A stretch of 64,000 nt of DNA from JBBDJB01 sp040880125 (GCA_040880125.1 JBBDJB010000018.1:248001-312000); one strand, 5' to 3'; positions 23,601 through 32,732 are shown, numbered from the stretch's first letter. Translations and numbers: made by a program. Notes: a model not told the origin generated them from the sequence alone.

Positions 23601-23803
23601 CCTCCTCGAGGGAGCTGGACGTACTACGGGCGGTGTATGAGGAGCAGCTTGAGAGTTTCGGCGCGCGCCCCGGTGACGCGGAGAAGCTCCTTGCAATCGG
23701 CGACTCCCTCCGAGATGCCTCGCTGGACGCCTCGCAAGTCGCTGCGATGACGGTCGTCGTGGAGATGCTGATGAGCCACCACCGGGCGGCCACCAAGTGG
23801 TGA
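20615..23803 (+). CDS. Planctomycete cytochrome C / DUF1549 / LamG / DUF1553 secreted protein
   Basis: 1062 residues with a signal peptide (RTLLVVAFCAAWGSQVSAAP). A PSCyt1-type haem motif, CYRCH (Cys48, Cys51, His52), follows at once, then DUF1549 (about 165-370), a coiled segment, a concanavalin-like LamG domain (about 425-650; DDAFSIALWIKTPD...LSLFIDGEAAD), and DUF1553 (about 760-1010; VNRFWQGLFGRGLV...TTPLQALVLLNDPQYVEAAR). The family is planctomycete-specific and usually paired with a DUF1501 protein, as here. A role in breakdown or sensing of complex polysaccharides is widely suspected but unproven. The LamG insertion points to carbohydrate binding. Confidence 0.92.
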   Translation: MRVTRCNKAIRTLLVVAFCAAWGSQVSAAPPEALRYNFDVQPVLSDRCYRCHGPDEGQRQAELRLDVEQAAKGESQTGEVDRIIQAGDPKGSELYRRIVSDDPAYRMPPPDSNLSLSEVEIENLRRWIEQGAKWESHWSLTPPGDVAVPAVDSTTWCRNEIDRFVLARLQTEGLSPSPVADKTALIRRLSFDLTGLPPATSEIDAFLADDSPGAYERLVDRLLESPRFGERMAVDWLDVARYADTYGYQADVYRDMSPWRDWVIRSFNGNLPYDQFITWQLAGDLLPGATRDPILATAFNRNHRQTNEGGSIEEEFRTEYVADRVNTFGAAFLGLTLECCRCHDHKYDPLAQQEYYELSAFFNSIDESGLYSHFTDAVPTPTLLLTTPEQDRTIEATESEIEAAEAKLAQVAKSRREACATWQSQQNEQSPTIAGLVADFAMDAIEDGKIANRADADKPAGTSGGPRIVPGKVGSAVELDGENNVTTAIGGDFTRDDAFSIALWIKTPDVKDRAVVLHRSRAWTDAGSRGYELLIEDGRLSFALVHFWPGNAIRKHAVAPLPIDQWVHVAVTYDGSSRADGLSLFIDGEAADCETVRDHLYKNITGGGADELTVGQRFRDRGFQGGAVDELKIFRRQLTPLEVAQLHDSHSLARVLAKPADQRAVVESEAIFAWYLHNHDEPYRTALAELREVRRRRSELIDPIAEIMVMRELPEQRPTYLLKRGAYDAPGKRVSPDVPDCLPPLPEEMPRNRLALARWLTLPHHPLTARVAVNRFWQGLFGRGLVATPEDFGRQGQLPSHPELLDRLSRSFVDSGWDVKGLLKQMVMSATYRQSSDCSPELRARDPENVLLARGASYRLPAEMLRDSALLTSGLLVEKIGGPPVKPYQPEGLWEEKSGASYVRDKGEGSHRRSLYTFWKRTSPPPAMMTFDAANREVCVVRRQTTTTPLQALVLLNDPQYVEAARALAENLCQRKHEDIDDRLIEAFRRLTSKSPSSRELDVLRAVYEEQLESFGARPGDAEKLLAIGDSLRDASLDASQVAAMTVVVEMLMSHHRAATKW

Positions 23804-23847
23804 AGTCAATAGCCAGCGCGAACAGTACCTTTTGTGAAAACAGACCG

Positions 23848-25308
23848 ATGGACACATCGCAATCGCGCCAACTCGCGCTGCAGATGACTCGCCGGCACTT
23901 CTTCGCCCGCAGCGGGCTGGGGATCGGGGCCGCGGCACTGGCGCAACTGCTGGGTGAACAAACGGCGCACGGCGAATCCGGCGGCGGCGAAGATCGGCGC
24001 GGGATCCTCGACGCGGTACATCATCCCGCCACCGCCAAACGCGTCATCTATCTGTTCATGAGCGGCGGCCCGTCGCAGATGGACCTGCTCGACCACAAGC
24101 CGCTCTTGAACGAACAGAACGGACAGCAGCTTCCCGCCTCGGTTCGCAGGGGCCAGCGGCTGACCGGCATGTCGGCCCATCAGGCGACGTTGCCGGTGGC
24201 CGGCTCGGCGTTCAAGTTCGCCCAGCACGGGCAGAGCGGCGCCTGGATCAGCGAACTGTTGCCGCACACCGCAAAGATGGCGGACGATCTGTGCATCGTC
24301 CGTTCGTTGCACACCGAAGCGATCAATCACGATCCCGCGATCACCTTCATCCAAACGGGTTCGCAGATCGCTGGCCGACCGTCGCTCGGTGCCTGGCTCA
24401 GCTACGGGCTGGGTTCGGAGAACCGCAATCTGCCGGACTTCTGTGTGCTGGTCACCAAGAACAAGGGCGGGCAGCCGCTGTACGCCCGGCTGTGGGGGAG
24501 CGGCTTTCTCCCCTCCGATCACCAGGGCGTACAGTTCCGAGCCGGCGCCGATCCGGTGCTGTATCTCTCCAACCCCGACGGCGTCACACCAGCCAGCCGC
24601 CGCAAGATGCTCGACCGACTGCGAGAGCTGCACGAGATCGAGCTCGCCCGCTCGCTCGACCCGGCCGTCTCCGCCCGCATCGCGCAGTACGAGATGGCGT
24701 TTCGCATGCAGACTTCCGTACCGGAAGTGGCCGATCTGAGCGACGAGCCGGAACACGTCGTCGAGACGTACGGCCCCGATGTGCGCAACCCCGGCACGTT
24801 CGCTGCCAATTGCCTGCTGGCCCGGCGACTGGCCGAGCGCGGCGTTCGCTTCATCCAACTGTTTCACAAGGGCTGGGATCAGCACGGCAATTTGCCCAAT
24901 GACATCCGCGGGCAGTGCCGGGAGACCGACCAGCCGTGCGCGGCGCTGTTGCGCGACTTGAAGCTGCGCGGCATGCTGGATGATACGCTGGTGGTCTGGG
25001 GCGGCGAATTCGGCCGCACGAGCTACAGCCAGGGTCCGCTCACTGCGGACAACTACGGTCGCGATCACCACCCCCGCTGCTTTTCGATGTGGATGGCCGG
25101 CGGGGGCGTCCGGCCGGGAATCGTGTATGGTGCGACCGACCCGTACAGCTATAACGTCGTGGAGAACCCGGTCCACGTGCACGATCTGAACGCCACCATC
25201 CTGCACACGCTGGGCATCGATCACGAGCGATTGACCTACAAGTACCAGGGCCGGAGATTCCGGCTGACCGACGTAGAGGGCCGCATTGTGCACGACGTGC
25301 TCGCCTGA
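23848..25308 (+). CDS. DUF1501 Tat-exported protein
   Basis: 486 residues. The twin-arginine signal TRRHFF (residues 14-19) is followed by the hydrophobic stretch ARSGLGIGAAALAQLL. The body is a DUF1501 domain of the alkaline phosphatase/sulfatase fold: YLFMSGGPSQMDLLDHKP, GVRFIQLFHKGWDQHGNLPND, VVWGGEFGRTSYSQG, GRDHHPRCFSMWMAGGGVRPG. The Asp and His residues in these motifs fit metal binding. It is partner to the cytochrome/DUF1549/DUF1553 gene 44 bases upstream, which is the standard planctomycete pair. ATG 23848 places the Tat motif at the normal distance. Substrate unknown. Confidence 0.92.
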   Translation: MDTSQSRQLALQMTRRHFFARSGLGIGAAALAQLLGEQTAHGESGGGEDRRGILDAVHHPATAKRVIYLFMSGGPSQMDLLDHKPLLNEQNGQQLPASVRRGQRLTGMSAHQATLPVAGSAFKFAQHGQSGAWISELLPHTAKMADDLCIVRSLHTEAINHDPAITFIQTGSQIAGRPSLGAWLSYGLGSENRNLPDFCVLVTKNKGGQPLYARLWGSGFLPSDHQGVQFRAGADPVLYLSNPDGVTPASRRKMLDRLRELHEIELARSLDPAVSARIAQYEMAFRMQTSVPEVADLSDEPEHVVETYGPDVRNPGTFAANCLLARRLAERGVRFIQLFHKGWDQHGNLPNDIRGQCRETDQPCAALLRDLKLRGMLDDTLVVWGGEFGRTSYSQGPLTADNYGRDHHPRCFSMWMAGGGVRPGIVYGATDPYSYNVVENPVHVHDLNATILHTLGIDHERLTYKYQGRRFRLTDVEGRIVHDVLA

Positions 25309-25455
25309 GCGGACGCTCCCGCCCACCTGCATTCCCGTACCGAAAAGTGTGCCAGCGGCGCAAATCCCCCCGACATTCCAACCGTCCCAGGCCGTTTTGC
25401 CGGCCCCGCGGAGAGGCTACAATAGTAGCTTACTCCACATTGAAAGGTCTTACTC

Positions 25456-28400
25456 ATGAAGCAGCTCACGCTCGTCGTCGCGACCTGGCTTTGCGGCATC
25501 CTGCTCTTCAGCCCTCCCTCGTCCGCCCGGGCAGCGACGTTCGAACAGGGCGACCGCGTCACGTTGATCGGCAATCTGCTGGCCGAGCGGATGCAGCACG
25601 ATGGCTGGCTGGAGACGCTCGTTCAGAGCCGTTTACCGCAGCACCAGTTGGTGTTCCGCAACCTCGGCTTCTCCGGCGACGAGCTCGACCTGCGGCAACG
25701 GTCGGCCGATTTCGGTACGCCTGACGAGTGGCTCACAAAGCTCGAAACGGACGTCGTACTGGCGTTTTTCGGTTACAACGAGTCTTTCGCCGGTGAAGCA
25801 GGCCTGGAGCAATTTCGCGCCGACTTAAATGAGTTCATCGAGCATACCAAAGCGGCGCAATACAACGGCCAGAGCGCACCGCGGCTTGTGCTCTTCTCGC
25901 CGATCGCGTTTGAGGACCTGGACGACCCGAACCTGCCGGACGGCGCGGAGCACAACCGCCGGCTGGAAGCCTACACGCAGGCGATTCAAGAGGCAGCCCA
26001 GCAGCATGACGTGACCTTCGTCGACCTGTTTAACCCCATGCTCGAAGCTTACCGGAGCAACCAGCAGCCGCTCACCATCAACGGCCACTTCTTGGACGTG
26101 CAGGGCAACCGGGTCGTTGCGCAGATCATCGCCGAAGCGCTGCTGGACGATGCCCCTCAAGCGAACACGGCCGCCTTGGAAAAGCTCCGCGAGGCCGTCG
26201 TCGACAAGAACTTCTACTGGTTCCACCGCTACCGTACCACCGACGGCTACAACGTCTACGGCGGGCGGTCCTCGTTGCGATTCACCGACAATCAAACCAA
26301 CTACGAGGTCATGCAGCGGGAGATGGAGGTCCTGGATGCGCTGACCGCCAACCGCGATCACCGCATTTGGGCCATCGCCCAGGGCGGCGACCTGGAGATC
26401 GACGACAGCAACACCCCGCCCTTCATCCCGGTGGAAACGAACAAGCCCGGCCCGCTCCCCGGCGGCAAACACCGCTTCTTGGGCGGTGAAGAATCGATCA
26501 GCCGGATGACCGTGGCCGAGGGGATGCGCGTCGAACTGGTCGCCTCCGAGGAGCAGTTCCCCGAGCTGATCAATCCCGTGCAGATGGCATTCGATCCCAA
26601 AGGCCGCCTGTGGGTGGCTGCCTGGGAGAGCTATCCGCACTGGAAGCCCAAGGACCCGATGAACGACAAGCTGTTGATCCTGGTCGATAGCGACGGCGAC
26701 GGACGTGCCGACCAGTGCAAGACGTTTGCCGACGGGCTGCACAACCCCACCGGTTTCGAGTTTTGGAACGGCGGCGTGCTGGTGGCCATGGTCCCCGATC
26801 TGCTCTTTCTCAAGGACACCGACGGCGACGACGTGGCCGACGTCCGCCAGCGGGTGCTGCACGGAATCGACTCCGCCGATACGCACCACTCGGCCAACAG
26901 TTTCGTGATCGACCCGGGCGGAGCGCTCTACTTCCAGGAAGGCACGTTCCACCAATCGCAGATCGAAACGCTTTACGACGGCTCGCTCCGCTGCAACAAC
27001 GCCTGCATCTGGCGATTCGATCCCCGCACGTGGGACGTCGACCGCTACATCCCGTTCGATTTTGCCAATCCGCACGGGCACGTCATCGACCGCTGGGGCC
27101 AAGGCTTCGTCCACGACGGCACCGGTTCCGATCCGTTTCACGCTACGCTGTTCTCCGGCCACCTCGACTTCCCGCAGAAGCATCCGCGTCCGCCGATGCT
27201 CTATCAGCGGCGCACGCGGCCCTGCCCGGCGACGGAGATCCTCTCCAGCGAGCACTTCCCCGAAGAACTGCAAGGGAACTTGCTGGTCGGCAACGTCATC
27301 GGCTTCCAGGGGATCCTGCAGTACCGCTTTGAGGACCGCGACGCCAGCTTCACCGGCATCGAAGCCGACCCGATCGTCTCTTCCAGCGATGAGAACTTCC
27401 GCCCCGTCGATCTGGAGATCGGCCCGGACGGCGCCCTGTATTTTACCGATTGGCAGAACTCGATCATCGGCCACATGCAGCACCACATCCGCGATCCCAA
27501 TCGCGACCAGGAGCACGGCCGCGTGTACCGCGTGGTTTACGAGGGCCGGTCTCTGCTCGAGCCGCCGCAGATCGCCGGCGCACCGATCGAGGGCCTTCTC
27601 GAACTGCTCAAGAATCCGGGCGATCGCGTCCGCTATCGCACGCGACTGGAACTGAGCGGCCGGGATACGCAGGAGATCGTCGCCGCCGCCAAGGAGTGGA
27701 TCGAATTGCTCGATCCTCAGGCAGAAGAGTATGAACACCACCTGCTGGAAGGCCTCTGGCTGCACCAGCAACACAACGTGGTGAATGAACCCCTGCTACG
27801 CCGCATGCTCGATTCGCCTGACTTCCGCGCCCGCGCGGCGGCAACGCGCGTCCTCTGCTACTGGCGCGACCGCGTGAGCGATTCGCTCGGCCTGCTCAAG
27901 GAACTGGCCGCCGATTCGCATCCCCGCGTGCGTCTGGAGGCGATTCGCGCTGCCAGCTTCTACACCGCCGCCGATGCCATCGAAGTGCCCATCATCTCGA
28001 TGGAGTTCCCGACCGACGAGTACATCGATTTTACCCGCGGCCAGACGATGAAGGCGCTCGAACCGCACTGGAAGAAGGCGCTGGCTGAAGGGCATCAGAT
28101 AGAGGTGACCAGCGACGCCGGCATGCGGTATCTGATCGCCAACGTCACGACCGACGAACTGCTTAAGATGACACGAGACGAGTTCGTCTACCGCGAGTTG
28201 CTCTTCCGCAACGGTGTCATGGACGAGCAGCGCCGCGAAGCGCTCGCCGGACTGGCACGGCTGGAAAACAAGAGCGAGCTGCGCGTGCTGCTCGACGCAA
28301 TCTCCAGTCTCGGTGAGTCGCAGCAGGGCGAAAGCGTCGTCTACGATCTGGTGCGCATGTTGACCACCCGCAGCGCTCAGGAACTGGCCTCGGTCCGCGA

Positions 28401-30411
28401 CGAACTGAAAACCATGGCCACCAGCGGAAACCTGCCGGTGATTCGGCAGATCGGATACGTGGCGCTGATCACGGCCGACGGCGACGCTCAGCCCGCCTGG
28501 GAACTGGCGACCGAGTCGGTCGCGCGGCTCCGGGACTTTGTCGATGCAATGCCGCTGGTACCCGATCCGAACATTCGGGCGAGTCTCTACCCGCGGATCG
28601 CTCCGCTGCTTACGGAGTTGCCGGAGAATCTCGCTTCGTCCGAGAAGACCTCCGGCGCGTACGGACGCTACATTCGCATTGAGTTGCCTGGGCGGCGGCG
28701 CACGCTCACCTTGGCGGAGGTCGAGGTATTCAGCGGCGGGCGCAACGTCGCTCCCCAGGGCAAGGCTTCGCAAAGCTCGACCGCCTTCGGCGGCCCGGCC
28801 CAGCGCGCCATCGACGGCAACAAGAGCGGCCAATACAGCGACGGCGGCCAAACTCACACGGCCGAGAGCCGCCGCAATCCCTGGTGGGAACTCGACCTGG
28901 GCGAGGCGATGCCGATCGAGTCAGTCAGTGTCTACAACCGCACCGACGGCAACTTCGGCCGCCGTCTGGAAGAGTACACGATTCGCGTGCTGGATGACTC
29001 GCGTGAGCAGGTGTTCCTCCAAGAGGAGCTTCCCGTGCCAGACCCGCAGGCGACCGTGCAAGTCGGTGGCGGTGGCCCCGAAGGCATCATCCGTCGCTCG
29101 GCGATGAACGCCCTCACCTACGTTCGCGGCAAGGAGCAGGAAACATTCGAACGCCTGGCTCCCTTCGTTCAGGAGGACGTGGATCGTCTGGCCGCCGTTC
29201 GCGCTATCCAGCGGATCGGGCGCCAGCATTGGCCGGCGGCGCAGGCCCCTGCTCTGCTGGAGAGCGTCATCGCCTATGTGCGCGAGATCCCGGTCAACGA
29301 GCGGACATCGCCTGCCGCGCTCGACGCGCTGCAACTGGGCGATACGCTGGCCTCGCTGCTGCCGGCCGACGCGGCGCGAGCAGCGCGCTCGCAGCTTGGC
29401 GAGCTTGGGGTTCGCGTGCTCCGCGTCGGTACACTGCCACACCGCATGGCCTACGACCAGGAGCGGATGGCAGTGGGGGCGGGCAAGTCCGTCGAGTTCA
29501 TTTTCGAGAACACCGACCTGATGCCGCACAACTTCGTCATCACCCTGCCCGGCACGCTGGAAGAAGTCGGGCTGCTGGGCGAAGCTACTGCGCAGGCCCC
29601 GGACGCCGCAGAACGACAGTACGTGCCGCGCTCGGATCAGATCCTGCTGGCCAGCCGGCTTCTCCAACCGCGGGAAGTGCAAAAGCTGAGCTTCGAAGCC
29701 CCGACCGAGCCGGGCGTGTACCCCTACGTATGCACGTACCCCGGCCACTGGCGGCGGATGTACGGCGCGCTTTATGTCGTGGCCGACCTGGACGGCTACC
29801 TGGCCGATCCGGAAGGTTATCTGGCGAGCAATCCGCTGCCGATCCGCGACAAGCTGCTGGAGTTCAACCGCCCCCGCACCGAGTGGACGTTTCAGGATTT
29901 GGCCGCTTCGGTGGAGATGATGGCCGACTCGCGGTCGTTCGCCAATGGCAAGCAGATCTTCGAAGTCGCCAGTTGCGCGGCTTGCCACAAGCTCAATGGC
30001 GCCGGCGTCGAAGTCGGCCCCGATCTGGCGAAGCTCGATCCGATGTTTACGCCGCTGGACATCCTGCAGGAGTTGATCGATCCGTCCAAGCGGATCAACG
30101 AGGACTTCCAATCGTTCACTTTTGCCCTTTCCAGTGGCCAAGTCGTCACCGGGCTCGTGGTCGAGGAGACGCCCGAGGCGGTAAAGGTGATCGAGAATCC
30201 GCTGGCCAAGAGCGAACCGCTGGTGATTCCCACCGACGAGATCGAGCAGCGCGCAAAGGCCACCACGTCGATCATGCCCGAGGGCCTGCTCGATAAGCTC
30301 ACGCACGAGGAGATTCTCGATCTGATCGCCTACATCGCCGCTCGGGGCAGCGAGCAGCACTCGCTGTTCACGGTCGGCGAGGGTCAGCAGCACGAGCATC
30401 ATCATCATTAG
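25456..30411 (+). CDS. Secreted fusion: degenerate SGNH, membrane-bound dehydrogenase propeller, HEAT, discoidin, cupredoxin and cytochrome c domains
   Basis: 1651 residues with a signal peptide. Order: SGNH-like (about 30-260), with IGNLLAER where GDSL would be; PVC-type dehydrogenase beta-propeller (about 341-698; NPVQMAFDPKGRLWVAAW, DGALYFTDWQNS); HEAT-like helices (700-1060); F5/8 type C discoidin (1069-1190); more helices; an azurin-like cupredoxin (about 1322-1445) with ligands His1358, Cys1426, His1431 and Met1435; and a C-terminal planctomycete cytochrome c with CAACH (Cys1507, Cys1510, His1511). It ends in EHHHH. The arrangement suggests substrate oxidation in the propeller with electrons passing through copper to haem. 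The start ATG has AAGG upstream, and TACAAT at 25418-25423 is a possible -10. Function is inferred from domains only. Confidence 0.9.
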   Translation: MKQLTLVVATWLCGILLFSPPSSARAATFEQGDRVTLIGNLLAERMQHDGWLETLVQSRLPQHQLVFRNLGFSGDELDLRQRSADFGTPDEWLTKLETDVVLAFFGYNESFAGEAGLEQFRADLNEFIEHTKAAQYNGQSAPRLVLFSPIAFEDLDDPNLPDGAEHNRRLEAYTQAIQEAAQQHDVTFVDLFNPMLEAYRSNQQPLTINGHFLDVQGNRVVAQIIAEALLDDAPQANTAALEKLREAVVDKNFYWFHRYRTTDGYNVYGGRSSLRFTDNQTNYEVMQREMEVLDALTANRDHRIWAIAQGGDLEIDDSNTPPFIPVETNKPGPLPGGKHRFLGGEESISRMTVAEGMRVELVASEEQFPELINPVQMAFDPKGRLWVAAWESYPHWKPKDPMNDKLLILVDSDGDGRADQCKTFADGLHNPTGFEFWNGGVLVAMVPDLLFLKDTDGDDVADVRQRVLHGIDSADTHHSANSFVIDPGGALYFQEGTFHQSQIETLYDGSLRCNNACIWRFDPRTWDVDRYIPFDFANPHGHVIDRWGQGFVHDGTGSDPFHATLFSGHLDFPQKHPRPPMLYQRRTRPCPATEILSSEHFPEELQGNLLVGNVIGFQGILQYRFEDRDASFTGIEADPIVSSSDENFRPVDLEIGPDGALYFTDWQNSIIGHMQHHIRDPNRDQEHGRVYRVVYEGRSLLEPPQIAGAPIEGLLELLKNPGDRVRYRTRLELSGRDTQEIVAAAKEWIELLDPQAEEYEHHLLEGLWLHQQHNVVNEPLLRRMLDSPDFRARAAATRVLCYWRDRVSDSLGLLKELAADSHPRVRLEAIRAASFYTAADAIEVPIISMEFPTDEYIDFTRGQTMKALEPHWKKALAEGHQIEVTSDAGMRYLIANVTTDELLKMTRDEFVYRELLFRNGVMDEQRREALAGLARLENKSELRVLLDAISSLGESQQGESVVYDLVRMLTTRSAQELASVRDELKTMATSGNLPVIRQIGYVALITADGDAQPAWELATESVARLRDFVDAMPLVPDPNIRASLYPRIAPLLTELPENLASSEKTSGAYGRYIRIELPGRRRTLTLAEVEVFSGGRNVAPQGKASQSSTAFGGPAQRAIDGNKSGQYSDGGQTHTAESRRNPWWELDLGEAMPIESVSVYNRTDGNFGRRLEEYTIRVLDDSREQVFLQEELPVPDPQATVQVGGGGPEGIIRRSAMNALTYVRGKEQETFERLAPFVQEDVDRLAAVRAIQRIGRQHWPAAQAPALLESVIAYVREIPVNERTSPAALDALQLGDTLASLLPADAARAARSQLGELGVRVLRVGTLPHRMAYDQERMAVGAGKSVEFIFENTDLMPHNFVITLPGTLEEVGLLGEATAQAPDAAERQYVPRSDQILLASRLLQPREVQKLSFEAPTEPGVYPYVCTYPGHWRRMYGALYVVADLDGYLADPEGYLASNPLPIRDKLLEFNRPRTEWTFQDLAASVEMMADSRSFANGKQIFEVASCAACHKLNGAGVEVGPDLAKLDPMFTPLDILQELIDPSKRINEDFQSFTFALSSGQVVTGLVVEETPEAVKVIENPLAKSEPLVIPTDEIEQRAKATTSIMPEGLLDKLTHEEILDLIAYIAARGSEQHSLFTVGEGQQHEHHHH

Positions 30412-30429
30412 CCCGCATCTCACACTGCC

Positions 30430-31890
30430 ATGAGCGCATACGCATCGAGCTCGCCGCGCATCTCCCACGGCATCGGCTGCGCGTGTGTCGCTGCCGCGCT
30501 GGTCGTGTGGCTGGCCGCGTGCACGAGTGCAGCTAGCGCTGCCGAGCGGCCGAACATCCTGTTCATCTTCGCCGACGATCAGGCATACGACACGATCGGC
30601 GCGCTGGGCAACCGCGAGATCGAGACGCCGCACCTGGACGAGCTCTGCCGCCGCGGCACCGTCTTCACGCATGCCTACAACCAAGGAGGCTGGCACGGCG
30701 CCGTCTGTGTGGCCAGCCGCACCATGCTGCTGACCGGCCGCTTCCTGTGGAACGCCCGGCAGGATAGAGATCGCCTGGAGAGCTACTATCAAGCTTCCGG
30801 CCTGCTGTGGCCGCAGCTTTTGGCCAGCGGTGGCTACGACACCTACTTCAGCGGCAAGTGGCACGTTCAGGCCGATGCGCAGAAAGCCTTTCAGACGGCC
30901 AGGCACGTTCGCGGCGGAATGCCCAAGCAGACCGACGAGGGCTACAACCGCCCGCTGCCGGATCAGCCCGATCCGTGGAAGCCGTGGGATAAGTCCCGCG
31001 GCGGATTCTGGGAAGGCGGCCGGCACTGGAGCGCTGTGCTGGCCGACGACGCGGTCGATTACCTGAACCAGGCGTCCGAGAGCGAGCGTCCGTTCTTCAT
31101 GTACCTCGCCTTCAATGCCCCGCATGATCCGCGGCAGTCGCCCCGCGAGTTCGTCCAGAAGTACCCGCTGGAGCGAATCTCGCTGCCGGTGCCCTTCTAT
31201 GCAAACTACCCGTACGAGATCGGCAGCAACCGCAATCGCGACGAGCGTCTCGGCCCGTTCCCCCGCACTGAGCATGCGGTGAAGGTGCACCGGCAGGAGT
31301 ACTACGCCATCATCTCGCACATGGACGCGCAGATCGGCCGCATCCTCGACGCGCTGGCCGAGACTGGACAGTCCGACAACACGTACATCGTGTTCACTGC
31401 CGATCACGGCCTGGCCTGCGGGCATCACGGCCTGTTGGGCAAGCAGAACATGTTCGACCACAGCGTTCGCGTGCCGATGATCCTCGTCGGCCCGGCCATG
31501 CCAGGGGGCGAGCGCATCGACGCCCCGGTCTACCTTCAGGATGTTATGCCGACGACATTGGAATTGGCAGGCGTCGATGTGCCGGACCACGTCCAGTTCC
31601 GCAGCGTTCTGCCGCTGGTGCGCGGCGAGCGCAGCGGATCGTACGATGCGATCTACGGGGCGTTTATGGAAACGCAGCGGATGGTCACCCTCGGCGATTA
31701 CAAACTGATCGTCTATCCGAAGATCGATGTGCGGCTCTTGTTCAATCTTCGCGACGACCCGCTGGAAACGACCAACCTTGCTGATGATCCGGCGCATCGG
31801 GGGAAAGTACACGAGCTGCTGGCACGGTTGCAGCAGTTGCAAACGGACACGGGCGACTCTCTCGCACTAGAGGCGTCGCCCGTGCGTTAG
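30430..31890 (+). CDS. Sulfatase, probable lipoprotein
   Basis: 486 residues. The signal has a lipobox-like LAAC ending at Cys31. Sulfatase landmarks: FADDQAYD (metal Asp49/Asp50), and CVASR at 93-97, the formylglycine site in the C-x-A-x-R variant with Ala in place of Pro; then GKWHVQ, SHMDAQIGRILDAL, FTADHGLACGHHGLLGKQNMF. The family hydrolyses sulfate esters, often from algal polysaccharides, and needs formylglycine-generating enzyme, which is not in this window. It begins 18 bases after the fusion gene, so the two are probably co-transcribed. Confidence 0.92.
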   Translation: MSAYASSSPRISHGIGCACVAAALVVWLAACTSAASAAERPNILFIFADDQAYDTIGALGNREIETPHLDELCRRGTVFTHAYNQGGWHGAVCVASRTMLLTGRFLWNARQDRDRLESYYQASGLLWPQLLASGGYDTYFSGKWHVQADAQKAFQTARHVRGGMPKQTDEGYNRPLPDQPDPWKPWDKSRGGFWEGGRHWSAVLADDAVDYLNQASESERPFFMYLAFNAPHDPRQSPREFVQKYPLERISLPVPFYANYPYEIGSNRNRDERLGPFPRTEHAVKVHRQEYYAIISHMDAQIGRILDALAETGQSDNTYIVFTADHGLACGHHGLLGKQNMFDHSVRVPMILVGPAMPGGERIDAPVYLQDVMPTTLELAGVDVPDHVQFRSVLPLVRGERSGSYDAIYGAFMETQRMVTLGDYKLIVYPKIDVRLLFNLRDDPLETTNLADDPAHRGKVHELLARLQQLQTDTGDSLALEASPVR

Positions 31891-31994
31891 CGGGCGAACC
31901 TGCCGAACATCCGGCGCGTCTTTAGCCACATATCGACTCCGGCCGAGTCTATGGGCGGCCGACCTGCGACTGATAGATCGAGGTTCAGAGCATA

Positions 31995-32732
31995 ATGCTG
32001 GAACTGGGCGTCAACATCGATCACGTAGCCACGGTGCGCCAGGCCCGGCGGACGACCGAGCCGGACCCGGTGTGGGCGGCCGTGCTCGCCGAGCTGGGCG
32101 GTGCCGATGCGATCACGATTCACCTTCGCGAAGACCGCCGCCACATTCAGGACCGCGATCTGGCCCTGCTTCGCGAGACGGTCCGCGTGAAGCTCAATCT
32201 GGAGATGGCCTGCGACGAGGGTATCCTCGAGATCGCCTGCCGCACCCAGCCGCAGCAGGCGACGCTCGTGCCCGAGCGGCGCGAAGAGGTCACCACCGAA
32301 GGCGGGCTCGACGTCGCCACCCAGCGCGACCGCGTGGCCCGCACCGTCGACGGGCTGCGTACCGCAGGCATTGAGGTGAGCCTGTTTCTCGATCCCCAGC
32401 ACCGCCAGATCGAGCTTGCCAAGGAGCTGGGGGTGCAAGCGGTCGAGCTGCACACCGGGCGGTACGCTACGGCCGTCGAGCCGCAGCAGCGCGACGAGGC
32501 GCTGCAGACGCTCGTGACTTCTGCGCGGCAGATTGTCGAGCTGGGCATGAAGCTGCACGCCGGCCACGGGCTTACCTACGCGAATGTCCAGCCGGTCGCG
32601 GCCATCGCGGACATGCGCGAGCTGAACATCGGGCATAGCATCGTCTCGCGCGCGGTGATGGTCGGCATGGAGCGGGCCGTGCGGGAAATGAAGGCGCTGA
32701 TGCTGTCCGCCGCCGGCCAATTGCACGGCTAA
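31995..32732 (+). CDS. pdxJ: Pyridoxine 5'-phosphate synthase
   Basis: 245-residue TIM barrel. PdxJ condenses 1-deoxy-D-xylulose 5-phosphate with 3-amino-2-oxopropyl phosphate to make pyridoxine 5'-phosphate. Highly conserved features: LGVNIDHVATVRQARR at the start, GADAITIHLREDRRHIQD, NLEMACDEGILEIA, VSLFLDP, AVELHTGRYA, and LHAGHGLTYANVQPVAAI with GHSIVSRAVMVGM near the end. Length is normal. It precedes dapA by 72 bases on the same strand; no functional link is apparent. Confidence 0.97.
   Translation: MLELGVNIDHVATVRQARRTTEPDPVWAAVLAELGGADAITIHLREDRRHIQDRDLALLRETVRVKLNLEMACDEGILEIACRTQPQQATLVPERREEVTTEGGLDVATQRDRVARTVDGLRTAGIEVSLFLDPQHRQIELAKELGVQAVELHTGRYATAVEPQQRDEALQTLVTSARQIVELGMKLHAGHGLTYANVQPVAAIADMRELNIGHSIVSRAVMVGMERAVREMKALMLSAAGQLHG

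Noticed and set aside
28921..31842. 973-residue minus-strand open frame under the redox fusion and the sulfatase
   Set aside because: It spans two well-supported genes of the other strand, has no motif, and is a GC-skew shadow.
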